In this document: piece by piece, positions 41,909-50,902 of the stretch
How positions within the stretch are numbered: position 1 is the first letter of the stretch
Layout of the letters: each line of letters opens with the position of its first letter
From: CAWJEL01 sp964647255
GTDB lineage: Bacteria; Chloroflexota; Anaerolineae; CG2-30-64-16
Length of the DNA: 64,000 bases
Direction of reading: 5' to 3'
Assembly (NCBI GenBank): GCA_964647255.1
Contig: CAZYGI010000006.1
Span: 34,081-98,080 of the forward strand
Notes under the pieces: generated by a model
Database searches by the model: none
Told to the model about the DNA's origin: nothing
What the model saw: the letters and a program-made list of their open reading frames with translations, nothing else
Made by a program: the position numbers and the translations under genes

Positions 41909-43049
41909 AGATATCGTTTTTTTCCTTTTCCGAGCGCGAGATGCTCAACAGCAGACCGATCGCCATCATCGAAGCCAGCAGCGACGAGCCGCCGTAGCTC
42001 ATGAACGGCAAAGGTTGGCCCGTTGTTGGGATGAGAACCAGTGATGTGCCGATGTGAATCATTGCCTGGACGGCGATCCAGGTCGTGAGCCCGGCGGCGG
42101 TGAGGGCGGCGAACGAGTCTTTCGTGCTCGCCGCGATGGTCAGGCCCCGCCAGATAAACGCCAGGTAAAGAAACACGACGAGGAGGGTGCCGATGATCCC
42201 CAGGTCGTGCGCCACGTTTGCAAACAGGAAGTCGCTCCACAGGGCCGGCATGTTTGCTTTGGTCTGGAACGAGATCGGATCGGTGCCGATGGCGCCGCCG
42301 GACCGGAGCAGGTTCAGAATTCGCCACATGTCCGGGCTGATCGCGCTGGGGTTGAAGTGCACCGCGTACCAGTCCTTGACGCGGGCCAGCGGATACTCGG
42401 CAAGCGCCATGCCCGCCACCAGCAGCAGCCCGCCGATCACCAGGACGGCGCCGATCTGGCGTACGCTGCCGCCGGCCAGGAAAAAGATGACCAGGCTGAT
42501 CGTCAGGATAATAATCGTGACGCTGAAGCTGTGTTGCGCCGCGACCAGGCCGGCCACCGCGCCCACGATCATCAGAAACGGCAGCAGGCCCTCGCTCAGA
42601 TTCGAAACTTTGTTGGTGCGGCCGGTGAGCCACGTTGCGACGTAGACAGTCACCGTCAATTTGGCGAACTCGCTCGGCTGCACGCTGCCATCCCCCAGGA
42701 AGCGCCTGCCGCCGTATTTGACCAGCCCCAATGCGAGCACCGCCGCAAGTACGAACAGCGTGCTGATCATCAGCGGCACGGCAAACTGGCGCCACAGCCG
42801 GAAGGGCAGCATTGCGATGACCGCGCACGCGATCGCACTCAAAACAACCCAGCGGAGCTGCCGGGCGAAGAAATATGAATTCTCAGTCGTCGGGAAACTG
42901 GCGCTGTAGACCATGAACAGCCCGAGCGCCAATAAGGTCGCGACGATGGCGATCAGCCAGTAGTCCAGGCCGGGAGCGCCGGCAACCTGGGCCTTGTCCC
43001 GCCTGGCGCGGGGCGCAGCCGGCTGCCGCGGCGCAGCTTGATCGGTCAT
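41730..43049 (-). CDS. ftsW: Lipid II polymerase FtsW (long reading, overlaps murG)
   Basis: A 439-residue SEDS protein with about ten membrane helices. Seen: LDYWLIAIVATLLALGLFM; YGGRRFLGDGSVQPSEFAKL with the conserved QPSE; a large loop with RVKDWYAVHFNP; ANVAHDLGIIGTLLVV; and PTTGQPLPFMSYGGSSLLASM. It polymerises glycan strands in the septum with FtsI. The conserved protein ends near SRSEKEK; the last about 60 residues are Arg-rich, antisense-like text produced by reading through the start of murG. At the junction an A7C slippery site lies in frame; a -1 shift gives a stop at 41896. The start overlaps the murD stop by ATGA. Confidence 0.92.
   Translation of the reverse strand: MTDQAAPRQPAAPRARRDKAQVAGAPGLDYWLIAIVATLLALGLFMVYSASFPTTENSYFFARQLRWVVLSAIACAVIAMLPFRLWRQFAVPLMISTLFVLAAVLALGLVKYGGRRFLGDGSVQPSEFAKLTVTVYVATWLTGRTNKVSNLSEGLLPFLMIVGAVAGLVAAQHSFSVTIIILTISLVIFFLAGGSVRQIGAVLVIGGLLLVAGMALAEYPLARVKDWYAVHFNPSAISPDMWRILNLLRSGGAIGTDPISFQTKANMPALWSDFLFANVAHDLGIIGTLLVVFLYLAFIWRGLTIAASTKDSFAALTAAGLTTWIAVQAMIHIGTSLVLIPTTGQPLPFMSYGGSSLLASMMAIGLLLSISRSEKEKNDIYAYLSFRRRDGRPRVSDSRRGQRIETGARCHGQRSYASTVRRGDAASRAEDRQHTHSRR
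41916..41923 (-). other. A7C homopolymer / slippery site at the ftsW-murG junction
   Basis: On the minus strand the ftsW frame reads GAA-AAA-AAC, which contains the heptamer A-AAA-AAC. A -1 slip leads to a TAG at 41898-41896, seven codons on. It may be programmed frameshifting, transcriptional slippage or a sequencing indel. Confidence 0.6.
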
Positions 43050-44560
43050 GGTAGAGCCTCCACCAGGGCGGCAAAGTGGCGCCCACGCGCTGCGAAATCT
43101 TCATAGGCATCGAAACTGGTGCCGCCCGGCGCCAGCAACACAACATCACCCGCGCGGGCATGCTGGGCGGCCGCCTGCACCGCCTCCGGCAGATCGGCGC
43201 AATGCGTTACCGGGACCTCCGGAACGCCGGTCTCAGCGACATGCTTTGCGAGGCTGTCGGCGATCAAGCCGGCGGCTTCGCCGAAGAGCACCACGCGCCG
43301 GACCCGCGGCGCTCCATTCGACCGGCGCATGTGGATCTCGGCCGCGCACTCGGCCCAGGGCAGGTGCTTATCGCGGCCGCCCAACAGCAAGACGATCGGC
43401 TCGGCGAACGCGCGGAGCGCCGCGACCGTCCGCTCCGGCGCGGTGGCGATGGAGTCGTTAATCCAGGCGACGCCAGCCCGCTGGCGCACGATCTGCAGGC
43501 GGTGCTCGACGCCGCCGAAGCTGGTCGCGACGCTGCGCATCGCCTCCGCCGTGGCGCCTGCGGCGCCGGCCAGGCAGCACGCGGCCCGGATGTTCGCCAG
43601 ATTGTGGCGGCCGCGCAGCCGCACCTCGCGCGCCCGGCAGATTTCCACGTCAGGCAGGCCGGGCCGGCGCCAGATCAGCGCCTCATCCGCCGCAGCGGCG
43701 CCGGGCTTCAGGAATGTGCCCGTTGCTACCTCTTCGCGGATGCTGAAGGCGAGGCGGGTCGCCTGAAGCGGGAAGTAGACGGCTCCCTGGCCCTCCCCGG
43801 CCGCAATCTCGCAGCGTCCGGTGCGCAGCCATGGGCCGGTGTAAGCGTCGTCCGCGTTCAGCACGCATAGGTCGCTGCGCGACTGAAAGGCCAGGATGTT
43901 CGCTTTCGCGGCCGCATAATGGCTCATGGACGGGTGACGATCCAGGTGGTTCGGGGTGATGTTCAGCACGGCTGCGATGGCCGGGCTGCGGTCGAACAAC
44001 TCAAGCTGGAAGCTGGACAGCTCCAGCACCACCTTGTCGCCGGCCGCGATGGCGTCCAGGCGATCAAGCAGCGGCGTGCCGATGTTCCCGCCGACGTGAA
44101 CCGTGTATCCGGCCGCTTCCAGCATCAGGCCGACCAGGGTCGTGGTGGTCGTCTTGCCCGCGGAGCCGGTGAGCGCAATGATCGGGACCGGGCAGTGGCG
44201 CAGCGTCAGTTGGCCGTCGTTGCTCAGCGGGATGCCCCGCCCAACTGCGCTGCGCACGATCTCGATGGCTGGCGACACGCCGCCGCTCAGGCACAGCAGA
44301 TCGCACTCGTCGAGCAGCGTCAGCGGATGGCCGCCCAGCACAAAGCGGATCGCCGCCGCACCGGCCGGTGCATGTTCGGCCGCATAGCGCTCCAGGTCGG
44401 CGCGGGCCGGTGCCAGTGGCCCGGCCGGGCGTACATCGCTCAGCGTGACCCGCGCGCCAGCTTTCAGAAAGAAGCGTGCGGTGGCTAACCCTTGCCGGGC
44501 CATGCCGAGGATGACGACGCTTAAGCCAGCGTAGCCGCGTTGAGCCTTGATCCCGTTCAT
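43046..44560 (-). CDS. murD: UDP-N-acetylmuramoylalanine--D-glutamate ligase
   Basis: A 504-residue Mur ligase adding D-Glu. Seen: the Rossmann start LSVVILGMARQGLATARF; the P-loop IALTGSAGKTTTTTLVGL; VVLELSSFQLE; LNITPNHLDRHPSMSHY; GRHNLANIRAAC; VEHRLQIVRQRAGVAWINDSIAT; and VLLAPGGTSFDAYEDF. ATG 44560 overlaps the stop of the unknown upstream gene by ATGA. Length is slightly above the usual 440-460, mainly from small insertions in the central domain. Confidence 0.95.
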   Translation of the reverse strand: MNGIKAQRGYAGLSVVILGMARQGLATARFFLKAGARVTLSDVRPAGPLAPARADLERYAAEHAPAGAAAIRFVLGGHPLTLLDECDLLCLSGGVSPAIEIVRSAVGRGIPLSNDGQLTLRHCPVPIIALTGSAGKTTTTTLVGLMLEAAGYTVHVGGNIGTPLLDRLDAIAAGDKVVLELSSFQLELFDRSPAIAAVLNITPNHLDRHPSMSHYAAAKANILAFQSRSDLCVLNADDAYTGPWLRTGRCEIAAGEGQGAVYFPLQATRLAFSIREEVATGTFLKPGAAAADEALIWRRPGLPDVEICRAREVRLRGRHNLANIRAACCLAGAAGATAEAMRSVATSFGGVEHRLQIVRQRAGVAWINDSIATAPERTVAALRAFAEPIVLLLGGRDKHLPWAECAAEIHMRRSNGAPRVRRVVLFGEAAGLIADSLAKHVAETGVPEVPVTHCADLPEAVQAAAQHARAGDVVLLAPGGTSFDAYEDFAARGRHFAALVEALP

Positions 44561-45012
44561 TCTCCCACCACCACCCAGGCGCCGGGCCACAGCGTTTGGA
44601 AGCGATCAGCGAGGTTTTGCGCCCACGTCGCGGCAACGGCCTGCTCGACCACCCAATTGCGGTAGTTGACGGTCACCGCGGTGCCGCGTTCGGCCAGGGT
44701 CCCATCCAGTTGCGATTCCAGCGGGAGCGGCTCCAGCTCGACCAGCAGCGCGTGCACGCGCACCTGGCCGGGCCGAATCTGATCGCCGCGGCCGGCGGCC
44801 AACGCATCGGCGACGGCGGTCAACGCACCGTAGGCCAGTTGCGCAGCGCCGCTACGGTCGTTGCGGGCCAGGGCCGCGTCCAGTTCGTCCTGCAGCGGTA
44901 TCAGCGCGTGCAGGATCAGACCGCCGGGGGTTGTCCGGCAGGGCGGCAGGGCGCCCCGTTGGTTGGCGCCCGCTGGCGGTAGCAGGCTGCGAAACTGGAT
45001 GATTTCGTCCAT
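44557..45012 (-). CDS. Unknown protein between mraY and murD
   Basis: A 151-residue soluble-looking protein I do not recognise. ATG 45012 lies 29 bases after the mraY stop; an upstream in-frame start would overlap mraY and is less likely. No membrane helix or signal. The first about 45 residues include FRSLLPPAGANQRG. The middle (about 50-90) is Ala/Leu-rich and probably helical (LQDELDAALARNDRSGAAQ). The C-terminus ends NLADRFQTLWPGAWVVVGE. Its stop overlaps murD by ATGA, so it is translated with the Mur enzymes. Its codon use looks like its neighbours. It could be a small accessory factor of the cytoplasmic Mur pathway (position-based inference). Confidence 0.65.
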   Translation of the reverse strand: MDEIIQFRSLLPPAGANQRGALPPCRTTPGGLILHALIPLQDELDAALARNDRSGAAQLAYGALTAVADALAAGRGDQIRPGQVRVHALLVELEPLPLESQLDGTLAERGTAVTVNYRNWVVEQAVAATWAQNLADRFQTLWPGAWVVVGE

Positions 45013-45041
45013 CTCTGTGATCTTTGCGAGCTGCGCCGGGA

Positions 45042-46112
45042 CTACAACAGCGCCAACGCGACCCCAAACATCCCGGCCAGGAGGCCGATGATAAAGAACC
45101 GCCACACGACTTGCATCTCCGACCAGCCAAGCAGCTCAAAATGGTGATGCAAGGGCGCCATCTTGAAGATGCGTCGGCCCTGGCCGGTGCGGCGCTTCGT
45201 CCACTTGAAGAAGCTGACCTGCAGGATGTCGGACAGCGCCTCCCCGACGAAGATCAGCCCCACGATCGGCAGGAGCAGCCACTGGCCGGTCATTAAGGCC
45301 ACAACCGCCAGCGTCGCGCCCAGCGCCAGCGAGCCGGTGTCGCCCATGAACATCTGCGCGGGGTAAGAGTTGAACCAGAGCAACGCAAAGAGCGCACCGA
45401 CCATCACGAAGCAACACGAGCTCAACGGGAACTGGCCTTGCAGGTGGGCGATGAGGCCGTAGGCGGCAAACGCCACCGCAGAGGTGGAGCCAGCCAGCCC
45501 GTCCAGCCCATCGGTCAGGTTCACCGCGTGCGACGAACCGACGATGATGAAAGCCGCAATCGGAATGTACCAAAGCCCCAGGTCAATCTTCATTGCGATG
45601 CCGGGAATCGCCACGCTGTGGATGTTCAGCACGAAATAGATGCCGAATGCCGTGATCAAGGCCAGGATAACCGAGTACGAGGCTTTAATTTTGGCGACCA
45701 ACCCCTGGCCGTCGTGGCGCTTGCCTCGGATTCCGGCCCAGTCATCGCGCATCCCCAGGATGCCAAATGCGACCATCACCAGCAGCGGCGCCAGGATGGA
45801 CTTGCCGATCAGCGAACTGCCCTCTGCGAAGTTGAAAACCGCCAGGATTTTTTTGCCCCAGGCAAAGCCGCTCAGCAGGTTAGCCAGGTTCAGCAGGATG
45901 GTGATGATGAAGACCGGTACGATAAAGAGCACGCCGCCCATAGTCGGGGTGCCCATTTTTGTCATGTGGCGGTCCGGTCCTTCGATGCGGATCTGCTTGC
46001 CGATATTCTTGCGTTTCAGCAGGCCGAGCAGGGGCCTCCCCCACACCACGACCAGCAGGAAGGCGACCGTCGCCAAGCCCAGTGCGAACGGCATCGGTTC
46101 GATGCGACTCAT
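45042..46112 (-). CDS. mraY: Phospho-N-acetylmuramoyl-pentapeptide transferase MraY
   Basis: A 356-residue membrane enzyme that transfers phospho-MurNAc-pentapeptide to undecaprenyl phosphate, forming lipid I. Seen: GPDRHMTKMGTPTMGGVLF; NLTDGLDGLAGSTSA (catalytic Asp cluster); WFNSYPAQMFMGDTGSLALG (Mg-binding Asp); and the HHHFELLGWSE loop. About ten hydrophobic segments. Start 46112 overlaps the murF stop by ATGA. The upstream reading frame continues but is antisense to nothing conserved and is discarded. Confidence 0.96.
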   Translation of the reverse strand: MSRIEPMPFALGLATVAFLLVVVWGRPLLGLLKRKNIGKQIRIEGPDRHMTKMGTPTMGGVLFIVPVFIITILLNLANLLSGFAWGKKILAVFNFAEGSSLIGKSILAPLLVMVAFGILGMRDDWAGIRGKRHDGQGLVAKIKASYSVILALITAFGIYFVLNIHSVAIPGIAMKIDLGLWYIPIAAFIIVGSSHAVNLTDGLDGLAGSTSAVAFAAYGLIAHLQGQFPLSSCCFVMVGALFALLWFNSYPAQMFMGDTGSLALGATLAVVALMTGQWLLLPIVGLIFVGEALSDILQVSFFKWTKRRTGQGRRIFKMAPLHHHFELLGWSEMQVVWRFFIIGLLAGMFGVALALL

Positions 46113-47587
46113 GCTTCCTCCGAAGTGGCGGATTGGGATTTTGAGAGCGCGTCCACGATAGCCTCCATACCGGCTGCCCGGCTGCCCTTGATCAGCACAA
46201 CATCGCCGGGGCGCAGCAGACCCTGCAACACAGCGATCGCATCCACAGTGCTTTCCACCGGATAGACGCTCGCCGCCGGCATGCCGCACGCCAGCGCTTC
46301 CTCGGCGATCCAGCGCGCCTTCGCCCCCACAGCGATCAGCTTGGTTGCCACTTGCGCCGCCCGACCGCCCACCAGGCGATGCCCCTCCTCCTCGTAGCTG
46401 CCCAGCTCATACATATCGCCCAGTACGGCGACGGCGCGGTGCGTCGCGTTGGCGATTTCGTTCGTCAGGTTCAAGGCAGCCAGCATCGAGTCTGGGCTGG
46501 CGTTGTAGGTGTCGTCAATCAGGGTCGTGTCGCGCAGGCCCGGCACAACCATCAGCCGGAGCTGTCCGCGCAGCTCCCCCAGCCCAGCCAGGATCTCAGT
46601 CCAGCTCAGGCCATCGGCCAGGCCGACCGCCATCCCGCGCAACGCGGTGTGGATGCTGTGGCGGCCCAGCATCGGCAAATGGATCACAGCCGTCTCATGA
46701 CCCAGATGGTAGCGGAACCGGATGCCTTCCAGCCCGCGGCTCTCGATTTCGTCGGCCCACAGGTGCGCGTCCGGGTTCAGCCCGTAGGTGAAGACGCGGG
46801 CGCGGGTCAGGCCGGCCATCGCCCGCACCAGCGGATCGTCGGCATTCAGGATCGCGACGCCGCCATCCTCTGCGGCTGGGAGGGCCTGGGGCAGCTCCGA
46901 TTTCGCCTGGGCGATGCGTTCGATACTGCCCAACCGTTCGAGATGTGACGGCCCGACATTTGTCACCACGCCGATGCGCGGCCGGGCAATCGCACACAAA
47001 CGCGAGATCTCGTTGAGCGCATACATCCCCATCTCCAGCACCATGCGCTGGTGCTCCGGGGTCAGGCAGAGCAGTGTCAGCGGCAGACCGATCTCATTGT
47101 TGAAATTTCCCTCGCTCCGTAGCGTTGCATAGCGCTGGCTGAGCACGTTGGCGACGATTTCCTTGGTCGTAGTCTTGCCGATGCTGCCGGTGATGCCGAT
47201 AGCCACGGCCGGCATGCGGGCGCGCCAGTGCGCCGCGAGCTGCTGGAGACCCGCCATGCTGTCAGGCACGATAAAGACGATCGGCAGCGTCGGCGCGGCG
47301 GGCGGTGATCCGGCGTTCGTTTCTTCCGTGCGCAGATAGGTGCCTTCAACCTCCAGCTCCGCCGCTCGTTCTTCGGCAATCACCGCGACGGTGCCGCGCT
47401 GGACCGCCGCGTGGATGTACAAATGTCCGTCGGTGCGCTCGCCGCGCAACGCAATGAACAGGTTGCCGGGCGCAGCACTGCGCGAGTCCACAACCGTTCC
47501 GGTGATCGACGTGTCCGCCAGTTCACCTAACGGCGTTGCGTCTGCGCCGACCAGCGCATGCCAGATGTCGCTCAGTTTCAAGGTCAT
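46109..47587 (-). CDS. murF: UDP-MurNAc-tripeptide--D-Ala-D-Ala ligase MurF
   Basis: A 492-residue Mur ligase completing the pentapeptide. Seen: N-terminal domain with TGTVVDSRSAAPGNLFIALRGERTDG; the P-loop AIGITGSIGKTTTKEIVA; EMGMYALNEISRL; VVTNVGPSHLERLGS; LIDDTYNASPDSMLAALN; VLGDMYELG; and GDVVLIKGSRAAGMEAIV. It follows ftsI after an 87-base spacer with a large hairpin. Confidence 0.96.
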   Translation of the reverse strand: MTLKLSDIWHALVGADATPLGELADTSITGTVVDSRSAAPGNLFIALRGERTDGHLYIHAAVQRGTVAVIAEERAAELEVEGTYLRTEETNAGSPPAAPTLPIVFIVPDSMAGLQQLAAHWRARMPAVAIGITGSIGKTTTKEIVANVLSQRYATLRSEGNFNNEIGLPLTLLCLTPEHQRMVLEMGMYALNEISRLCAIARPRIGVVTNVGPSHLERLGSIERIAQAKSELPQALPAAEDGGVAILNADDPLVRAMAGLTRARVFTYGLNPDAHLWADEIESRGLEGIRFRYHLGHETAVIHLPMLGRHSIHTALRGMAVGLADGLSWTEILAGLGELRGQLRLMVVPGLRDTTLIDDTYNASPDSMLAALNLTNEIANATHRAVAVLGDMYELGSYEEEGHRLVGGRAAQVATKLIAVGAKARWIAEEALACGMPAASVYPVESTVDAIAVLQGLLRPGDVVLIKGSRAAGMEAIVDALSKSQSATSEEA

Positions 47588-47604
47588 GCTCCGAAAAATC
47601 TCAA

Positions 47605-47663
47605 CCCTCCCGCAGCCTGTCGTAACGCGCGCAAGTCCCAGTTAGAACCAGGCTGCGGGAGGG
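47605..47663 (-). terminator. Hairpin between ftsI and murF
   Basis: CCCTCCCGCAGCCTG (47605-47619) pairs exactly with its complement (47649-47663) around a 29-base loop. On the minus strand ATTTTTC follows a few bases after the stem. It is terminator-like in the middle of the dcw cluster and could lower expression of downstream genes. Confidence 0.6.
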
Positions 47664-47674
47664 GATGAGCCTGT

Positions 47675-49447
47675 TTATGGCATCCGGTCATCCGGCGGGA
47701 TCTCCAACACCTGTACGGCGTCCCGGGCCACCGCGCCGAAGGTGGGCAGTGCGACCTGCTCAGCCCAGCGCGACGTCCTCGGCTCCACCAGTTTGACCAG
47801 GATGACGAGTTTGGGATCGGCCGCGGGCAAGAAACCCGCGAACGTCGTGATGGTCAAATCGGACGTGTAGCCGCCCTGCTCCGGGATTTCGGCTGTGCCG
47901 GTTTTGCCGGCCAGACGGTAGCCTGGGACCAGGGTGGGGCCAGCGGCGTAGTTATCCACCGTGTAGACCATCATCTGTGTTAATGTATGCGCTGTTTCCG
48001 GCTTGATCGCCCGCCCCATGCTGCGGACGGGCAGCTCGTGCACGGTTCCATCGCTGATCAACCCTTTGACCATCTGCGGTTGCACCAGCACGCCGTCGTT
48101 GGCGATCGCCGCTACCGCGCGTGCCAGTTGGATGGGCGTCACCGCGATGCCCTGGCCGAACGAGTTGGTAGCCTGCTCGAACTGGCTCCATTCCTCGGTA
48201 CCGGGGCGCTTGACCGTGCCGGGCACCTCGTTGGCGAGATCCACCTCGGTGGGCCGGCCGAAACCGAACTGGCGCACATAGCGATAGAAGCTGTCCGGCC
48301 CCAGCTTAAGGCTGATCTGTGCGCTGATCGTGTTGACTGACCTTGCCAGCGCATCCCGCGCCGAAAGCGTGCCGTAAATCTCCTCTTCGGCGTTTCGGAT
48401 CACCTGCTGGCTCAGTTCCAGCGTGCCGGAATCCTCGAAGGTGGAGTTCGGCGTGATCAGCCCGGTGTCAAGGCCGGCGGCGTAGGTGATGATTTTGAAG
48501 ACTGATCCTGGCTCGTAAGGCACGCTCACGGCGGCGTCCATCCCTTGCGAATCGGTGATCTGTGCGCGCACATTCGGATCAAAGCTCGGCCAGTTCGCCA
48601 GCGCCAGGATCGCGCCCGTGCGGGGGACCATCACGATGATGGTGCCGCTGCTGGCCTCGTACTCGGCGATTGCCTCCGCCAGGTCCTTCTCCACCAGGTA
48701 CTGGAGACCGGCGTCCAGGTGCAGCACCAGATCATGGCCGTTCAGCGATGGCAGAAAGCTCTTCCAGGCCTCCGGAATTTGCCCCGCGGCGGGCAGTTGG
48801 CCGATATTTGAGTCGTTGAGCGCGAGCAGCCACGGGTTGAAGCTGCCTTCGACCCCGGACCGTCCGATCCGGGCCCCGTCCGTTAGGCCCAGAACGTGCA
48901 CGCCCAACGGGCCGTTCGGGTAGGCGCGTTGGCGTTTGTAGTCGCACCACACCCAAACCGGGACCTCTTTGCCCTTGTCGGCCGCAGTGCACTGCACCTC
49001 GCTCACGTTCTTGGCGACCAATGCGCTGGCCCCGGGTTGGGCCAGCGCCGCGGCGAACGTCTCCACCGGTACGCCGAGCAACGCGGCGATTTTTGTCACA
49101 TCGGGTTTTGCTTTGTCGTTGCGGTAGTCCCGCGGGCTGACCCAGATTTCCCGTGTGAAGGTGTCAGTTGCAAGCAGCAGGCCGTGGCTGTCCACGATCC
49201 GTCCGCGCGGGGGATCGGCGCTGGCGGACACAGACGTCGTGGCATGGTTTGCGCCGATCACCTGCCAGGAAACCATGCGGATCAGCGCAGCCAGGACGAA
49301 GATCAGCAAGAGGGCCAACAGGACGCGCACACGGCCCGGCCTGATGGCCGGGCCGTACGCCTCGATCAACGGGGCTTCTTTTGGCGTGGGTCCCTTCGGC
49401 GGTTCCTGCTCATCGCCGAAACGTCTCCAGCGGGTCTGCGTATCCAT
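47675..49447 (-). CDS. ftsI: Septal penicillin-binding protein FtsI (PBP3-type)
   Basis: A 590-residue class B penicillin-binding protein. An N-terminal basic tail and one membrane helix (VLLALLLIFVLAALIRMV, about 39-56) are followed by the dimerisation domain with DPPRGRIVDSHGLLLATD. The transpeptidase domain has the active-site Ser in PGSVFKIITYA (SxxK), SVN in ARSVNTISAQI and KTG in LAGKTGTAEIP. It cross-links septal peptidoglycan with FtsW. There is no C-terminal PASTA domain. It lies 57 bases after the ftsL-like gene. Confidence 0.94.
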   Translation of the reverse strand: MDTQTRWRRFGDEQEPPKGPTPKEAPLIEAYGPAIRPGRVRVLLALLLIFVLAALIRMVSWQVIGANHATTSVSASADPPRGRIVDSHGLLLATDTFTREIWVSPRDYRNDKAKPDVTKIAALLGVPVETFAAALAQPGASALVAKNVSEVQCTAADKGKEVPVWVWCDYKRQRAYPNGPLGVHVLGLTDGARIGRSGVEGSFNPWLLALNDSNIGQLPAAGQIPEAWKSFLPSLNGHDLVLHLDAGLQYLVEKDLAEAIAEYEASSGTIIVMVPRTGAILALANWPSFDPNVRAQITDSQGMDAAVSVPYEPGSVFKIITYAAGLDTGLITPNSTFEDSGTLELSQQVIRNAEEEIYGTLSARDALARSVNTISAQISLKLGPDSFYRYVRQFGFGRPTEVDLANEVPGTVKRPGTEEWSQFEQATNSFGQGIAVTPIQLARAVAAIANDGVLVQPQMVKGLISDGTVHELPVRSMGRAIKPETAHTLTQMMVYTVDNYAAGPTLVPGYRLAGKTGTAEIPEQGGYTSDLTITTFAGFLPAADPKLVILVKLVEPRTSRWAEQVALPTFGAVARDAVQVLEIPPDDRMP

Positions 49448-49504
49448 CCGGTCCTCAGATTCGCACCATTGTTGCGCGCATGGATCAGCTACATGGAAGC
49501 AGGC

Positions 49505-49924
49505 TCAACGGCTGCTATCGGCCGGATCTGCCACCTGCGCGATCGGTTGGACGGCGGTCACTTGCTCCATGCCATCCGCAGTCGGTGGGATACTGACAAT
49601 TGTGGGCGCCCCGGCGATGCTGAGCCCTTGCGCGTTTGCCTGGGCCGCGATGGCCGCCGGCGTCTCCAGTTGTGCAAGCCTTAGCATCAGGCTGGCATTC
49701 TCCGCCTCCAGGTCAACTGCTTCCAGCTTTGTCTCGTAAGTCTTGCTGCTCAGATTGGTGATGACGTTCATCTGCGCCAGGTAGATGCATCCTAGCACGC
49801 ACAACACCACCAAAACCACCACATAGCGTAGAAGCAGCTTGGGTTGGCGGGCCGTCAACCCGGCGCGCCAGGCCGTCCACCAGTTGGGTGCGTAGGAGGG
49901 GACTGTAATGGTTCGGTTCAACAT
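49505..49924 (-). CDS. ftsL: FtsL-like division protein
   Basis: A 139-residue bitopic protein in the exact place of ftsL (between rsmH and ftsI). ATG 49924 follows GAGAGG. A cytoplasmic tail (1-47) precedes one membrane helix (LLLRYVVVLVVLCVLGCIYL, about 47-66). A short coiled coil follows with YETKLEAVDLEAENASLMLRL, ending in a Pro/Ala-rich tail. Sequence is poorly conserved in this family, so the call rests on topology, coiled coil and position. It would bridge FtsQ and FtsWI. Confidence 0.8.
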   Translation of the reverse strand: MLNRTITVPSYAPNWWTAWRAGLTARQPKLLLRYVVVLVVLCVLGCIYLAQMNVITNLSSKTYETKLEAVDLEAENASLMLRLAQLETPAAIAAQANAQGLSIAGAPTIVSIPPTADGMEQVTAVQPIAQVADPADSSR

Positions 49925-49937
49925 GGGGACCTCTCCG

Positions 49938-50897
49938 TTACATGGGCTCTGCGATGCGCTCAGCCACCCGCAGCTTAGCGCTGCGCGAGCGCGGATTACG
50001 ACGGATTTCCTCTTCACCCGGCTGGAGGGGCTTTTTTGTGACGGCACGCAGGGTGGCCCGATGCCCGCAGGTGCACGCTGCGTCCCCGATCAGCCGGCGA
50101 GTACGCCCCTCCAGGTCGCAAATGCAGTCCCGCGTTTCCCGTTGGATAAACTGTTTGACGATGCGATCCTCAAGCGAATGAAAGGTGATGATCGCAACAC
50201 GCCCGCCCGGCGCAAGCAGGCCGACAATCTGCGGCAGAACTGCTTCCAGTGCTCCAAGTTCATCGTTGACAGCGATGCGCAGCGCCTGAAAGCTCTGCGT
50301 GGCGGGATGGATGCGTTCTCCCCGCTTGCCGCCGAGCGCCCGGCTCACGACCTCCGCCAACTCGGCGGTGGAGGTGAGCGGACGGGCTTTGACGATGGCC
50401 GCCGCAACACGGCGTGAGCGGTGCTCCTCACCATAGCGGTAGAGCACATCGGCCAGCGCGTCCTGCGGCCATTCATTGACGATCTCAGCCGCGGTCAGCG
50501 CCGACGCCGGATCCATCCGCATGTCCAGCGGGCCGTCCGCCAGCAGGCTGAACCCGCGCTCTCCGGCGGACAACTGGTCGGAGGAGATGCCCAGGTCGAG
50601 CAACACCGCATCAGCGCTGGCGATGCCGGCCGCCGCTGCCACGCGGGCCAGGTCGCGGAAGCTGCTTTGCCGGAGCAGCGCCCGATCGCCGTAGCGTTCT
50701 AGGCGCGCCCGACAGCGTTCCAGCGCCAGCGGATCGGCATCCAGGCCGAACAGCCGGCCGTCTGGCGCCGTCGCCGCCAGCAGGGCCTCCGCATGTCCGC
50801 CGCCGCCCAGCGTGCCGTCTATACAGATGTAGCCCGGGCGCAGGTTCAACAGCGCGACGGTTTCTGCCAACAGGACCGGGACGTGGACGGTGTTCAT
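49938..50897 (-). CDS. rsmH: 16S rRNA m4C1402 methyltransferase RsmH
   Basis: A 319-residue SAM-dependent enzyme (formerly MraW) methylating N4 of C1402 in the ribosomal P site. Seen: HVPVLLAETVALL; the SAM motif IDGTLGGGGHAEALL; FGLDADPLALERC; LLDLGISSDQLSAGERGFSL; GPLDMRMDP; LTAAEIVNEWP; and the C-terminal FHSLEDRIVKQFI. All blocks are complete. It starts 5 bases after mraZ ends. Confidence 0.97.
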   Translation of the reverse strand: MNTVHVPVLLAETVALLNLRPGYICIDGTLGGGGHAEALLAATAPDGRLFGLDADPLALERCRARLERYGDRALLRQSSFRDLARVAAAAGIASADAVLLDLGISSDQLSAGERGFSLLADGPLDMRMDPASALTAAEIVNEWPQDALADVLYRYGEEHRSRRVAAAIVKARPLTSTAELAEVVSRALGGKRGERIHPATQSFQALRIAVNDELGALEAVLPQIVGLLAPGGRVAIITFHSLEDRIVKQFIQRETRDCICDLEGRTRRLIGDAACTCGHRATLRAVTKKPLQPGEEEIRRNPRSRSAKLRVAERIAEPM

Positions 50898-50902
50898 AGC
50901 AC

